Below, piece after piece: positions 1-8,383 of a stretch of 64,000 nucleotides of DNA (its first letter is position 1; the number at the start of each line of letters is the position of its first letter). Under the pieces are notes generated by a model. The model was not told the origin of the DNA, did no database searches, and was given only the letters and a program-made list of their open reading frames with translations. The stretch is taken from positions 41,557 to 105,556 of the forward strand of contig JBBQZU010000011.1 in NCBI GenBank assembly GCA_038207425.1, written 5' to 3'. The position numbers and the translations under genes are program-made. Source of the stretch: JBBQZU01 sp038207425. GTDB lineage: Bacteria; Bacteroidota; Bacteroidia; Flavobacteriales_D; Cryomorphaceae.

Positions 1-16
1 TGCAGCACACTTAGCT

Positions 17-886
17 ATGAGACAACTTAAGATAACAAAGCAGGTCACGAACCGTGAAACGGCTTCGCTTGATAAATACCTGCAAGAGATAGGCCGCGTA
101 GAGCTTATCACACCCGAAGAAGAGGTGGAGCTGGCCCAGAAGATCCGGCAGGGCGATCAAAAAGCGCTAGAAAGGCTTACCAAGGCCAATCTCCGATTTG
201 TGGTATCCGTATCAAAACAATATCAAAATCAGGGACTTACACTGCCCGACCTTATCAACGAAGGCAATCTCGGATTAATAAAAGCCGCACAGCGGTTTGA
301 CGAAACACGAGGTTTTAAATTCATATCCTACGCCGTATGGTGGATAAGGCAATCCATTTTGCAGGCACTGGCCGAGCAGGCTCGTATTGTAAGGCTTCCG
401 CTGAATAAAATCGGTTCAATAAACAAAATCAACAAAGCATTCTCTAGGCTTGAGCAAGAATACGAGCGCCCACCCACCGCCGAAGAACTTGCAGAAGTAC
501 TCGAAATGACCCTCGATGATGTGAAGCAATCGCTTGCAAACTCTGGAAGGCACATTTCAATGGATGCACCGCTCAGCGATGATGATGCATCGAGCAGCAC
601 AATGTACGAAGTGTTTACCACCGAAGACAACCCCTCGCCCGAAGACAACCTGATGTCGCTTTCATTGCTTCAGGAAATAGAGCGCACCCTCGACTCGCTG
701 ACCACACGCGAATCTGACGTAATAAAACTGTATTTCGGATTGGGCGGTGAACATTCGCTCACTCTGGAAGAAATAGGTGAACGATTTGACCTGACCCGCG
801 AACGCGTAAGGCAAATCAAAGAAAAAGCACTGCGCAGACTTAAGCATGTGTCGCGCAGCCGGGTGTTGAAATCATACCTCGGTTAA
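17..886 (+). CDS. rpoD: Primary RNA polymerase sigma factor (sigma-70 family, Bacteroidota SigA type)
   Basis: This is the housekeeping sigma factor that directs RNA polymerase to promoters. The 289-residue protein has region 1.2 at about 16-45, region 2 at about 50-120 (with RFDETRGFKFISYAVWWIRQ, the -10 recognition helix), region 3 at about 130-205 and a region 4 helix-turn-helix near the C terminus (TRERVRQIKEKALRRLKH). The long acidic region 1.1 of proteobacterial RpoD is absent, as is usual for Bacteroidota primary sigma factors, so the short length is not a truncation. The ATG at 17 is the first one and lies just upstream of the conserved MRQLKI start. A hairpin terminator follows the gene. 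Confidence 0.95.
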   Translation: MRQLKITKQVTNRETASLDKYLQEIGRVELITPEEEVELAQKIRQGDQKALERLTKANLRFVVSVSKQYQNQGLTLPDLINEGNLGLIKAAQRFDETRGFKFISYAVWWIRQSILQALAEQARIVRLPLNKIGSINKINKAFSRLEQEYERPPTAEELAEVLEMTLDDVKQSLANSGRHISMDAPLSDDDASSSTMYEVFTTEDNPSPEDNLMSLSLLQEIERTLDSLTTRESDVIKLYFGLGGEHSLTLEEIGERFDLTRERVRQIKEKALRRLKHVSRSRVLKSYLG

Positions 887-913
887 AGATTACTTGTACA
901 TGTATAAATAAGA

Positions 914-944
914 AGGGCCGCCATTATGGTGGCCTTTTCTTTTC
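914..944 (+). terminator. Intrinsic terminator after rpoD
   Basis: GGCCGCCA at 916-923 pairs with TGGTGGCC at 927-934 (one G-U pair), and a T-rich run follows directly. It sits between rpoD and rpe. Confidence 0.75.
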
Positions 945-964
945 TTTGCAAATAAAAATACCGC

Positions 965-1618
965 ATGTCGCACCTTATTGCACCCTCTATCCTTTCAGGA
1001 AATTTCGCAAACCTTATCGCCGATATCGAAATGATCAATCACAGCGATGCCGATTGGTTTCACATTGATATTATGGATGGAGTTTTTGTACCAAATATTT
1101 CTTTCGGATTTCCGGTACTGGAAGCAGTAAATCGCCATACCCTCAAGCCCCTCGATGTGCACCTGATGATCGTAGACCCCGACAGGTATATCACTGCTTT
1201 TAAAAATGCCGGTGCCAATATACTCACAGTACACATTGAAGCCTGCAACCACCTGCACCGCACCATTCAAGCTATAAAAGCCGAAGACATGAAAGCGGGT
1301 GTGGCCCTGAATCCTCACACTGCTGTAAATGACCTTGAAGACATCATAGAAGATATAGACCTTGTGCTGATTATGTCAGTAAATCCGGGATTCGGTGGTC
1401 AAAAGTTTATAGAAAATACCTACCGAAAAATTGAACGGACAAGGGAGCTTATTGCACGAAGCGGATCAAAAGCCAAAATAGAAGTAGATGGCGGTGTAAC
1501 TATCAAAAACGCACTTAAGCTGATAGATGCCGGAGCCGATGTGCTCGTAGCCGGCAATGCCATATTTGGCGCTGATGACCCAACGGCCATGATCGCTCAA
1601 TTGAAGAAATTGGCCTAA
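965..1618 (+). CDS. rpe: Ribulose-phosphate 3-epimerase
   Basis: This enzyme interconverts ribulose 5-phosphate and xylulose 5-phosphate in the pentose phosphate pathway in the cytoplasm. It is a full-length TIM barrel of 217 residues. The metal ligands are visible: H33 and D35 in HIDIMDG, H66 in LDVHLMI and D175 in EVDGGV. The phosphate-binding segment MSVNPGFGGQKF is present around 137-148. The stop codon shares bases with the stop codon of the convergent gene on the other strand (a 4-base overlap at 1615-1618), so there is no room for a separate terminator between them. Confidence 0.96.
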   Translation: MSHLIAPSILSGNFANLIADIEMINHSDADWFHIDIMDGVFVPNISFGFPVLEAVNRHTLKPLDVHLMIVDPDRYITAFKNAGANILTVHIEACNHLHRTIQAIKAEDMKAGVALNPHTAVNDLEDIIEDIDLVLIMSVNPGFGGQKFIENTYRKIERTRELIARSGSKAKIEVDGGVTIKNALKLIDAGADVLVAGNAIFGADDPTAMIAQLKKLA

Positions 1619-2832
1619 ACCAATTTGCCCAAAGCATATTCTTTCAAATAGCTGAACCGGGGAGTGAGATTTCCGGCAAAGTCGGTTTCACGCGCCCTTT
1701 CGATAATATCCGAATGGGGTTTCTCTAAAATTTCGGGTAGTATATTGGCCATAAGCTCATTTCCAAAGTATTCAGATGCATCCTTTGGCAGTTCGCATGG
1801 CAGGTTGTCAATTGCCATAACCCCGATTGCGTTGGGATTCATAAAGTCAGTTTCCGACCCGGTGTAAGGGTCGTAACCGTAGAAAGGGTTGGCGATGCTT
1901 GACGGCCTTATGGTGCTCGCAACGGGGCCATTTATATCACAACTGATATCTGATACGAGTTTTATCCTGAAATCGGGTTGTTGTGTATCTACCTTCGTAA
2001 AAATGTATGGCGCGGCATGGTCCCAGAAATGGCAGGACATATACATATCTGAAAGGCGCGCATACGGCATAAAATTGGAAACGAACAATCCAGGATTGTC
2101 ATAGAAAAACTTGGTGGCAAATGCCCCTCCTTTCTTCAGGCCCACATAATCTTTTGCGGAAAGCTGAGTATAAACAGGTTCATTAAATGCTTCCTGAAGG
2201 TATTCTTGCGGGCTTACACGCCTGATTTTAATATGTTCCAGCATTTCCAAGGCGCCATTGGCCACACGACCGCCACCTGTCATGACCATTCGAAAGCTGG
2301 CAGGCAGTTTTACTTTATCAAGTTCATGCTCAGCTTCACGGCGATCGGCACAGCGGTGGGCAGGTTTAAGACTATACCCCCCAAACTTCACCCCATAAGC
2401 CAGAAATGCATTGAAGCAACCTACAATGCCCGCATATTTCCCAAACCCAAGGAGCCTCGTACCGTGGCTGTCAGTAAGCACTTCGTAATCAACAAGACTA
2501 ATTTTCTTATCGAGTATGGCCTGCAGCAATTTCTGGTTGTAGGGCTGTTTTTTGATGGTATGCGAAAAGAACATATACATCTTTTCAGGAATGAGCATCG
2601 CAACCGGCACCTCTTTAACACCCATGATGATATCGCAGTCTGAAAGGTCATCATTGAGCTCAATACCAAGTGAACTGTATTCAGCATCGGCGAAAGCCCT
2701 AACAATACTTGGCTGTACGATAATCTTCAAATTGTTATACTTCCTGAGCAAAAGCTTGCAATGCGCAGGAGTAAGCGGAACCCTTTTATCGGGTGGATTT
2801 TTGCCTTCGCGAATAATGCCAATGGTAATCAT
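1615..2832 (-). CDS. AlaDH/PNT-fold NAD(P)-dependent dehydrogenase, saccharopine dehydrogenase (LYS1)-like
   Basis: The protein has the alanine dehydrogenase / transhydrogenase N-terminal fold. It begins MITIGIIREGKNPPDKRVPL, contains GVKEVP and FSHTIKKQ (positions of the catalytic Lys and His in LYS1-type saccharopine dehydrogenases), and has a Rossmann segment VMTGGGRVANGALEML near residue 185. Length is 405 residues. I chose the ATG at 2832 because a -7 box (TACCTTTG, 2864-2857) lies just upstream and would overlap the longer ORF that starts at 2859. The substrate cannot be fixed from sequence: lysine or another amino-acid conjugate is plausible, alanine less so. Confidence 0.75.
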   Translation of the reverse strand: MITIGIIREGKNPPDKRVPLTPAHCKLLLRKYNNLKIIVQPSIVRAFADAEYSSLGIELNDDLSDCDIIMGVKEVPVAMLIPEKMYMFFSHTIKKQPYNQKLLQAILDKKISLVDYEVLTDSHGTRLLGFGKYAGIVGCFNAFLAYGVKFGGYSLKPAHRCADRREAEHELDKVKLPASFRMVMTGGGRVANGALEMLEHIKIRRVSPQEYLQEAFNEPVYTQLSAKDYVGLKKGGAFATKFFYDNPGLFVSNFMPYARLSDMYMSCHFWDHAAPYIFTKVDTQQPDFRIKLVSDISCDINGPVASTIRPSSIANPFYGYDPYTGSETDFMNPNAIGVMAIDNLPCELPKDASEYFGNELMANILPEILEKPHSDIIERARETDFAGNLTPRFSYLKEYALGKLV

Positions 2833-2856
2833 AATAAGTAACAGAGTAGGTGGGAG

Positions 2857-2864
2857 CAAAGGTA
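2857..2864 (-). promoter_or_regulatory. Putative -7 promoter box (TAnnTTTG)
   Basis: TACCTTTG on the minus strand fits the Bacteroidota -7 consensus and lies 25 bases upstream of the ATG at 2832. Confidence 0.45.
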
Positions 2865-2897
2865 AGGCTTAATAGGCCGAAGAAAAAACCAGCAGCC

Positions 2898-3659
2898 CTA
2901 TGCGGTGAAAGTAATATAGCCAACGATGCCTAAAAGAATGGCAGAAGTGAGCGTGGAATATAGAAGTAGCAATGCAAAAAAACGGATGGCCACTGCCCAC
3001 CATTTCAACTTAAAAACCCTAAACAGCGCTAAATAAAGGTATATGAGAAACCAAACGATGCTGATACTCAGAAGCACGGTATTGAAAAGAAACCACCCTT
3101 GTGAGGCGGTAATTCTGCTTATGCCGAGATAAATAATAAGGATGATAAAAATGAAGGAATGATAGTGCAGGGCAAAGATAAGATGTGACATATATCCCAT
3201 GCCTGATTTTCTGAAAAGCAGGCCAACGAGCGCAGCGAATAGCGGCAACATGATGAAAAACACCTTGGGTAGATAATTTCTGAAAAAATCATTCCAGACC
3301 AGGGCATCTGTAACTTGTTCATTTGCCGTAAGGCCATCAGAGCGCCCTATACTCAGGACGAGAAAGAAGACAAGGCTTATAAAAATGTAGAGCCGGAGTG
3401 GAGTGATATAGCGCACCCGCCTACCGGCATTGTATTCAGTAGTGAGAAAACCCGGCGTAATCAACAGTGGCTTGAGACTATCGGAAATTTTAGAATCAAA
3501 AGTGAAGTAATCGCCGAGGAAGTTTCGCAACAGGGTGCCAAATGACTCGTTGGCTGAAATACGCTCCTGTCCGCATTGCGCGCAATATCTCTGAGAAGCC
3601 GACATCAGGCTTCCGCAGTTCAGGCAAACTTCATTTACATGTTGTATCGGTTCCGACAT
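2898..3659 (-). CDS. DUF3667 family membrane protein with N-terminal zinc ribbon
   Basis: A 253-residue membrane protein of unknown function typical of Bacteroidota. Cysteines C12, C15, C26 and C29 (CLNCG...CAQCGQE) form a zinc-ribbon knuckle. They are followed by an amphipathic linker and about five hydrophobic segments between residues 95 and 250. The ATG at 3659 puts the ribbon near the N terminus. An ORF extension to 3863 only adds residues antisense to the divergent gene at 3733. No enzymatic motif is visible. Confidence 0.8.
   Translation of the reverse strand: MSEPIQHVNEVCLNCGSLMSASQRYCAQCGQERISANESFGTLLRNFLGDYFTFDSKISDSLKPLLITPGFLTTEYNAGRRVRYITPLRLYIFISLVFFLVLSIGRSDGLTANEQVTDALVWNDFFRNYLPKVFFIMLPLFAALVGLLFRKSGMGYMSHLIFALHYHSFIFIILIIYLGISRITASQGWFLFNTVLLSISIVWFLIYLYLALFRVFKLKWWAVAIRFFALLLLYSTLTSAILLGIVGYITFTA
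3321..3333 (+). repeat. Exact copy of the dispersed word ATTTGCCGWAAGG
   Basis: ATTTGCCGTAAGG lies inside the DUF3667 gene, where the other strand is read CTT-ACG-GCA-AAT (Leu-Thr-Ala-Asn). Confidence 0.7.
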
Positions 3660-3732
3660 CTTGCAATTTGCAGCAATAATAGTAACTTTTGACCTTGTAA
3701 GTCGTCGTACTCTTGCATTGGTCAAAAGCCTT

Positions 3733-4041
3733 ATGTTGTTCAGAGCAATTCTTGTTGGTATAGTGCTGGTTATATGCAGCTTTGCGGGCATTGGACAAAC
3801 AGTGCCCGAACCGGTGCCGGCAAAGCAATCAGGGGCCCAGAAGGCAGAAACCGCCCCGCCCAATACGGTGAAAGAAGAAACTATTGAGGGGTTTTGGGCG
3901 GTAAGCAGCTATCTGGGCAATAAATTGGTGAAAGAAGTAGGCAACCGGATGAACCTTGATGAGTCTAAACAGGAGAAAGCCCTTACAAGGGTAAAGTTCA
4001 AAGTAGGGCCATTTAAGGTGGAGCGCATTGAAACGAGGTAA
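3733..4041 (+). CDS. Small exported protein of unknown function
   Basis: A 102-residue protein that I do not recognise. It starts MLFRAILVGIVLVICSFAGI, a clear signal peptide with probable cleavage near GIGQ. A Pro/Ala/Lys-rich linker follows and then a basic C-terminal domain. I chose the ATG at 3733 because the upstream in-frame region to 3661 is antisense to the DUF3667 gene and would bury the signal peptide. It is divergent from DUF3667, with 73 bases between the two starts. Confidence 0.6.
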   Translation: MLFRAILVGIVLVICSFAGIGQTVPEPVPAKQSGAQKAETAPPNTVKEETIEGFWAVSSYLGNKLVKEVGNRMNLDESKQEKALTRVKFKVGPFKVERIETR

Positions 4042-4070
4042 TAGGGTGGCCGAAGTGTAAAAATGTCAGT

Positions 4071-4078
4071 TATCTTTG
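4071..4078 (+). promoter_or_regulatory. Putative -7 promoter box upstream of ssrA
   Basis: TATCTTTG matches TAnnTTTG exactly, and the surrounding GTTATCTTTGT recurs in front of the response regulator gene at 4926. It lies about 95 bases before the mature tmRNA end, so it would make a precursor with a 5' leader. I see no clear -33 TTTG. Confidence 0.35.
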
Positions 4079-4173
4079 TGCGGATTTCATAATAACGAAG
4101 TCAGAAATAGATAAAACCACCAGTAATTGTACTGGCGTAATTTTTGACGGTGTAGAAATAGTTCTTTTTTTAT

Positions 4174-4573
4174 GGGGCCGACTGGTTTTGACAGCGTGAG
4201 TGGTTGTCCGGTAAGCGTGTCGAGCGTTGGAATTTCAGCTCGTAAATATCAAATTCTAAGCCTGTAAATGGCGAAAACAACTACGCACTCGCGGCCTAAT
4301 TAGTCACAGACTAAAGGCTTAATTTCGGGCGAAGTACAGTAACCCGAAACGAGTACCCCGCAAGACGCATGTTTCAGGCGTTGAGCATTTGGGGTATCAT
4401 TTTTTGAAACTAAGATTTGCAGGGCTTTGATGCAAAGACGAAAACTCAATTGATGCTAAGCTCAGGATAGGTTGTTTGTGACCGGCTCTGAGTCGAAAAT
4501 CAAGTACAAAATACACACGTAGAAAGCTCGATAATTCCATGTTTGGACGAGGGTTCGACTCCCTCCGGCTCCA
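4174..4573 (+). ncRNA. ssrA: Transfer-messenger RNA (tmRNA)
   Basis: This RNA rescues stalled ribosomes by trans-translation. The 5' acceptor strand GGGGCCG (4174-4180) pairs with CGGCTCC (4566-4572), followed by discriminator A4573. CCA is not encoded (ACTT follows) and must be added. The T arm GAGGGTTCGACTCCCTC precedes the acceptor strand. The resume codon GGC at 4270 opens a tag reading frame to TAA at 4297-4299, giving GENNYALAA. About 400 nucleotides is a normal one-piece length. A strong terminator follows. ORFs on the opposite strand across this RNA are not genes. Confidence 0.96.
4270..4299 (+). other. tmRNA proteolysis-tag reading frame
   Basis: GGC GAA AAC AAC TAC and four further codons then TAA encode GENNYALAA, a degradation tag ending in the usual ALAA that targets tagged peptides to proteases such as ClpXP. 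Confidence 0.93.
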
Positions 4574-4586
4574 CTTAATGATAAAG

Positions 4587-4624
4587 CCCGCAGCACGCGA
4601 AAGCGCGTTGCGGGTTTTGTTTTT
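4587..4624 (+). terminator. Intrinsic terminator after ssrA
   Basis: CCCGCA(GC)ACGCG at 4587-4599 pairs with CGCGTTGCGGG at 4604-4614 around the loop AAAG, with a two-base bulge. TTTTGTTTTT follows directly. Confidence 0.85.
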
Positions 4625-4940
4625 AGCGCACTGGCAAGAGGGGCTGGGCCCTTTTGTTTTTTCTTAAAAAGCCGCGAAGGCACAAACAGTACTTTTACAG
4701 CACCCCCATTTCTTCGCGAACCTTGCGAAAATCTTTGCAGAACTGAAGGGACTTACGGTTAAGTCTGCTAAGTATTATAGAGAACGGAATAATGATAAAC
4801 CCGAAATAGGCGCCAAATAACTTGCGCTACAGCCGTATAATCAGCAACTTTTGCCGTAGGGTGACGTAATGCAATAAAAATGATTTCTTAACGAATCGTT
4901 TATATAGCACCGCATTCACAGTGGTTATCTTTGTACAAAT
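4625..4940. other. Intergenic stretch without a recognisable gene
   Basis: These 316 bases between the ssrA terminator and the response regulator hold no supported ORF. Apart from the -7 box at 4926, the only item of note is a degenerate copy of the dispersed word (TTTTGCCGTAGGG at 4849-4861). Confidence 0.6.
4926..4933 (+). promoter_or_regulatory. Putative -7 promoter box of the phosphate-related operon
   Basis: TATCTTTG, an exact TAnnTTTG match, ends 7 bases before the ATG at 4941. The transcript would have an extremely short or absent leader. Confidence 0.5.
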
Positions 4941-5342
4941 ATGAGCATGAAAAAAATTCGTATAGTAGCCATAGATGATGTGGCAGATATCCTGGACCTG
5001 ATAGAGTACAATCTCAATAAAGAAGGTATGGATGTAACCACCTTTACCGACTCGGCAGAAGGTGTGGACTTTATAAATAAAACCCTACCTGATATTGTGG
5101 TGAGCGATTGGATGATGCCCGAGCCAAATGGCCTGCAGGTATGCTCAGCGCTCAAGAGCAATGACCTTACCAAGAATATTCCCATAATAATGCTCACCTG
5201 CAAGGGAAGCCTTACCGACTATAAGGAAGCCATGGATGCTGGTGCTACTGACTACGTGGTGAAGCCGGTGCGCATGGAAGAATTGGTAAGAAGAATTAAG
5301 CTGGTATTGCCATTGAACTTTCAAAGGGTTAAGTTTGGGTGA
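4941..5342 (+). CDS. Single-domain response regulator (CheY-like receiver)
   Basis: A 133-residue receiver domain with no output domain. Phosphorylation-site residues are complete: acidic pair D12/D13, phospho-acceptor D56 (VVSDWMMP), T86 (IIMLTC) and K108 (YVVKPV). It would act by protein contact or in a phosphorelay rather than by DNA binding. A second Met at residue 3 is an alternative start. The TGA stop overlaps the next ATG (TGATG), which suggests translational coupling with the glycerophosphodiesterase and, further on, polyphosphate kinase. I see no histidine kinase in the window. Confidence 0.9.
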   Translation: MSMKKIRIVAIDDVADILDLIEYNLNKEGMDVTTFTDSAEGVDFINKTLPDIVVSDWMMPEPNGLQVCSALKSNDLTKNIPIIMLTCKGSLTDYKEAMDAGATDYVVKPVRMEELVRRIKLVLPLNFQRVKFG

Positions 5343-6277
5343 TGTATTTCACCTTTCGCTATTACTTTAGAGCATCTATATTTCTACTTTTGGTTTCATG
5401 TAGCGGCAACAGAACCGCTAACGAACAGCCTGAAACCTCTATGCCAGCCCCATTACTTCTAGATCTTCAGGGACACCGCGGCTGCCGCGGACTGATGCCC
5501 GAAAATACCATTGCCGGATTTCTGAAAGCCCTCGACCTTGGTGTCACTACCCTTGAAATGGACGCTGTTATTACCGCCGACAAAAAGGTATTGCTTTCTC
5601 ACGAGCCCTGGTTTTCGCATGAAATATGCCTGGACCCTGAAGGCAAGGAAATAGCCGAAGAAGAAGAAAGAAACTACAATATCTATACGCTTACCTACGA
5701 AGAAACCTTGCAGTATGACTGCGGTATTAAACAACACCCCCGCTTTTTGAATCAGCAGAAATTCCCTGCACATAAACCTCTTTTATCGGAAGTTATTAAG
5801 GTGGCAGAAGCTCATGCACCGGCAACCGGGAGGGCGCTGCCCTACTACAATATTGAAACAAAAAGCCTTCCGGAGCGCGATGGTCAATTCCATCCGGCAC
5901 CGGAAGAATTCGCAGCATTGCTCGTCAATGTGATAATGGCGGCGGGTACAGGCGACCGAACCATTATTCAATCGTTTGATGTGCGCACGCTTCAAGTGCT
6001 GCGTAGCACAAACCCCGATATTACCCTTGCGCTGCTTATAGAAAATGACCTTACACCCGAGGCAAATCTGAACCTTTTGGGCTTCACCCCCGAAATATAC
6101 AGCCCCGATTATACACTGGTAGATGAATCCTTGGTAGCATTTTGCAAAAGCAAGGGCATGAAGCTCGTAACCTGGACTGTGAACGATGCAGCCGAGATGA
6201 AAAGACTCATAACATTGGGCGTAGATGGTATAATCTCAGATTACCCTGATAAATTTGCGTTGCATAAGCAACAGTAA
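5342..6277 (+). CDS. Glycerophosphodiester phosphodiesterase, lipoprotein
   Basis: This enzyme hydrolyses glycerophosphodiesters to glycerol 3-phosphate plus an alcohol. The GDPD TIM-barrel signatures are clear: HRGCRGLMPENTIAGF with the catalytic His and Glu, then LEMDAVITADKKVLLSHEP, and a C-terminal WTVNDAAEM...GVDGIISDYPD. The N terminus FLLLVSC is a lipobox, so the protein is probably anchored in the envelope. The ATG at 5342 overlaps the preceding stop; a GTG at 5339 directly before it is a less likely start. It lies 15 bases upstream of ppk and could supply phosphate from membrane debris to the polyphosphate-making enzyme. Confidence 0.9.
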   Translation: MYFTFRYYFRASIFLLLVSCSGNRTANEQPETSMPAPLLLDLQGHRGCRGLMPENTIAGFLKALDLGVTTLEMDAVITADKKVLLSHEPWFSHEICLDPEGKEIAEEEERNYNIYTLTYEETLQYDCGIKQHPRFLNQQKFPAHKPLLSEVIKVAEAHAPATGRALPYYNIETKSLPERDGQFHPAPEEFAALLVNVIMAAGTGDRTIIQSFDVRTLQVLRSTNPDITLALLIENDLTPEANLNLLGFTPEIYSPDYTLVDESLVAFCKSKGMKLVTWTVNDAAEMKRLITLGVDGIISDYPDKFALHKQQ

Positions 6278-6292
6278 TCATCCTTAACCGCC

Positions 6293-8362
6293 ATGTCGAT
6301 AAGTTTAAAGAACCGGATAATAAACCGTGAACTCAGTTGGCTTTCGTTCAACCACAGAGTGCTACAGGAAGCGCAGGACCCGGCAGTGCCGCTTATCGAG
6401 CGACTGCGGTTTCTAGGAATTTTTTCGAATAATCTCGATGAATTCTTCAGGGTGCGGGTGGCTACCATCAAACGAATAGAAGCCCTCAGCGGTAAAAACA
6501 GAGAGCTGCTCGGTGAAAAGACACCTGAAGAGCTGCTTATAGCCATTCAACTCGAAGTAGTAAGGCAAAAAGAAATTTTTACGAAAACGTATACCGATCT
6601 TTTATCAAAACTTAAGAGCGAGAATATTTTCATCATCAATGAAAAAGAATACTCGCCCGAGCAGCAGATTTTCATAGATGACTACTACCGTGAGCGGGTA
6701 GCGCCATTGCTTGTGCCAATCATGCTTCGCAGCGTACCCGAATTTCCCGAACTCAGAGACACCTTTATTTACCTTGCGGTAAAACTCAGCAGCACGCACC
6801 CCAAAAAAAACAAGCAGTATGCGCTCATAGAAGTACCATCTGCTCAGACTCCGCGGTTTGTTGTATTACCGGAGATAGGAGAGAAGAAGTATATCACCTT
6901 TCTCGACGATGTAATCAGGTTCAATATGGACAAGATTTTCGGACTGTTTGAATACGATGAAATTGATGCCTACACATTAAAAATTACCCGCGATGCTGAA
7001 ATCGACATCGACGATGACGTTTCGAAGGGCTTTTTTGAGAAAATGAAGAAAGGTATCAGGCAGCGCACTACCGGACAGCCTGTGCGTTTTGTTCACGATG
7101 AGCTGATGCCAAAAAACCTGCTTAAATTCCTAATGGATAAGCTTGAGCTGGGGCCTGACGACAATATCATTGCCGGAGGTCGCTACCACAATTCCAAAGA
7201 TTTTATGCAGTTTCCAAATGTAGGCGACCCGCATATGGAGTGGAAAAAACTCGTGCAAACCGACCACCCGCTTTTCAAACAGGCCAAGAGTGTGCTATCA
7301 GCCATCGACAAGCAGGATATTCTGCTGCACTATCCTTACAATCATTTCAGGTCGTTTGTGCATTACCTGCGCGAAGCGGCCATACACCCCGAAGTAAAAG
7401 AAATAAAAATAAGCCTGTACCGCGTGGCATCTCAATCGCGTGTGGTAAACGCCCTTATAAGCGCGGCCAAAAACGGAAAGCAGGTAACCGCGCTCGTTGA
7501 ACTTCGAGCCAGATTTGATGAAGAAAGCAACCTGAACTACGCCCGAAAACTTCAGGATGCCGGAGTGAAAGTGCTCTTTGGGATACCCGATATGAAGGTG
7601 CATTGCAAACTGGCGCTGGTAACGAGGGCTCGCAAGGGGAAAACAAAACACTACGTCGTTATCTCGACCGGGAATTTTCACGAAGGCACAGCCAAGGTTT
7701 ACAGTGATTTTGCGCTCTTTACGGCCAATCAGGAAATATGTGAAGAAGCGTTGAAGGTATTTGCATTTATAGAAAAACCTTACAGAAACTTCCGTTTCAA
7801 ACACCTTCTGGTGGCTCCCGGGTCGATGCGAAACCAACTGGTGAAAAAGATAAACCACGAGATAGAACTCGCTGAAGCCGGCAAACCTGCTTCAATGATC
7901 TTAAAGCTGAACAGCCTTGTAGATGAAACCATGATACGCAAGCTCTATCAGGCAAGCATGGCCGGAGTGAAAATAAGGATTCTGGTACGCGGAATTTGCT
8001 CGCTGGTGCCGGGCCTGAAAGGGGTTTCAGAAAATATAGAAGCACGAAGCATTGTTGACCGGTTTCTGGAGCACTCGAGGGTATTTGTTTTTGGAAATGG
8101 AGGGGATGAAGAAATGTATATTTCATCGGCCGACTGGATGACGCGCAACCTTGACTACCGCGTAGAAGTGGGATGTGCAATATACGACCCTCGCATCCGG
8201 AATGAGTTGAAAAACTATCTGGAATTGCAGTGGAGCGATAATACCAAAGCAAGGGTAGTAGATGCATCGAATAACAACCACCACGTAAAAAAATCAAAAG
8301 ATGCTAGGGATGTAAGGGCTCAATTCGACTCGTTTGAAATAATCAGATACGCGACATACTAA
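6293..8362 (+). CDS. ppk: Polyphosphate kinase 1
   Basis: This enzyme reversibly polymerises the gamma-phosphate of ATP into polyphosphate. The 689-residue protein is full length. It begins INRELSWLSFNHRVLQEA, typical of the N-terminal domain, and ends in two phospholipase-D-like domains. The catalytic His autophosphorylated in this family is H437 (MKVHCKLALV) and the second conserved His is H594 (LEHSRVFVF), very close to their places in the E. coli enzyme (H435, H592). It is the third gene of a run with the response regulator and the glycerophosphodiesterase, which points to a phosphate-storage unit. Confidence 0.95.
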   Translation: MSISLKNRIINRELSWLSFNHRVLQEAQDPAVPLIERLRFLGIFSNNLDEFFRVRVATIKRIEALSGKNRELLGEKTPEELLIAIQLEVVRQKEIFTKTYTDLLSKLKSENIFIINEKEYSPEQQIFIDDYYRERVAPLLVPIMLRSVPEFPELRDTFIYLAVKLSSTHPKKNKQYALIEVPSAQTPRFVVLPEIGEKKYITFLDDVIRFNMDKIFGLFEYDEIDAYTLKITRDAEIDIDDDVSKGFFEKMKKGIRQRTTGQPVRFVHDELMPKNLLKFLMDKLELGPDDNIIAGGRYHNSKDFMQFPNVGDPHMEWKKLVQTDHPLFKQAKSVLSAIDKQDILLHYPYNHFRSFVHYLREAAIHPEVKEIKISLYRVASQSRVVNALISAAKNGKQVTALVELRARFDEESNLNYARKLQDAGVKVLFGIPDMKVHCKLALVTRARKGKTKHYVVISTGNFHEGTAKVYSDFALFTANQEICEEALKVFAFIEKPYRNFRFKHLLVAPGSMRNQLVKKINHEIELAEAGKPASMILKLNSLVDETMIRKLYQASMAGVKIRILVRGICSLVPGLKGVSENIEARSIVDRFLEHSRVFVFGNGGDEEMYISSADWMTRNLDYRVEVGCAIYDPRIRNELKNYLELQWSDNTKARVVDASNNNHHVKKSKDARDVRAQFDSFEIIRYATY

Positions 8363-8383
8363 CGAGTTCTGCAGAAGAATTAC

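Noticed and set aside
3660..3863. N-terminal extension of the DUF3667 protein
   Set aside because: It is antisense to the small exported gene and lies before the zinc ribbon; the ATG at 3659 is a better start.
4549..4573. A separate tRNA gene suggested by the GGTTCGACTCCC T-arm
   Set aside because: The arm and acceptor strand pair with the 5' end of tmRNA at 4174; no anticodon arm is present.
4462..4683. 73-codon ORF on the minus strand
   Set aside because: It is antisense to the 3' half of tmRNA and the terminator; the RNA structure explains the sequence.
7298..7858. 186-codon ORF antisense to ppk
   Set aside because: Long antisense frame over a strongly conserved gene with no promoter or homology-like features; a coding shadow.
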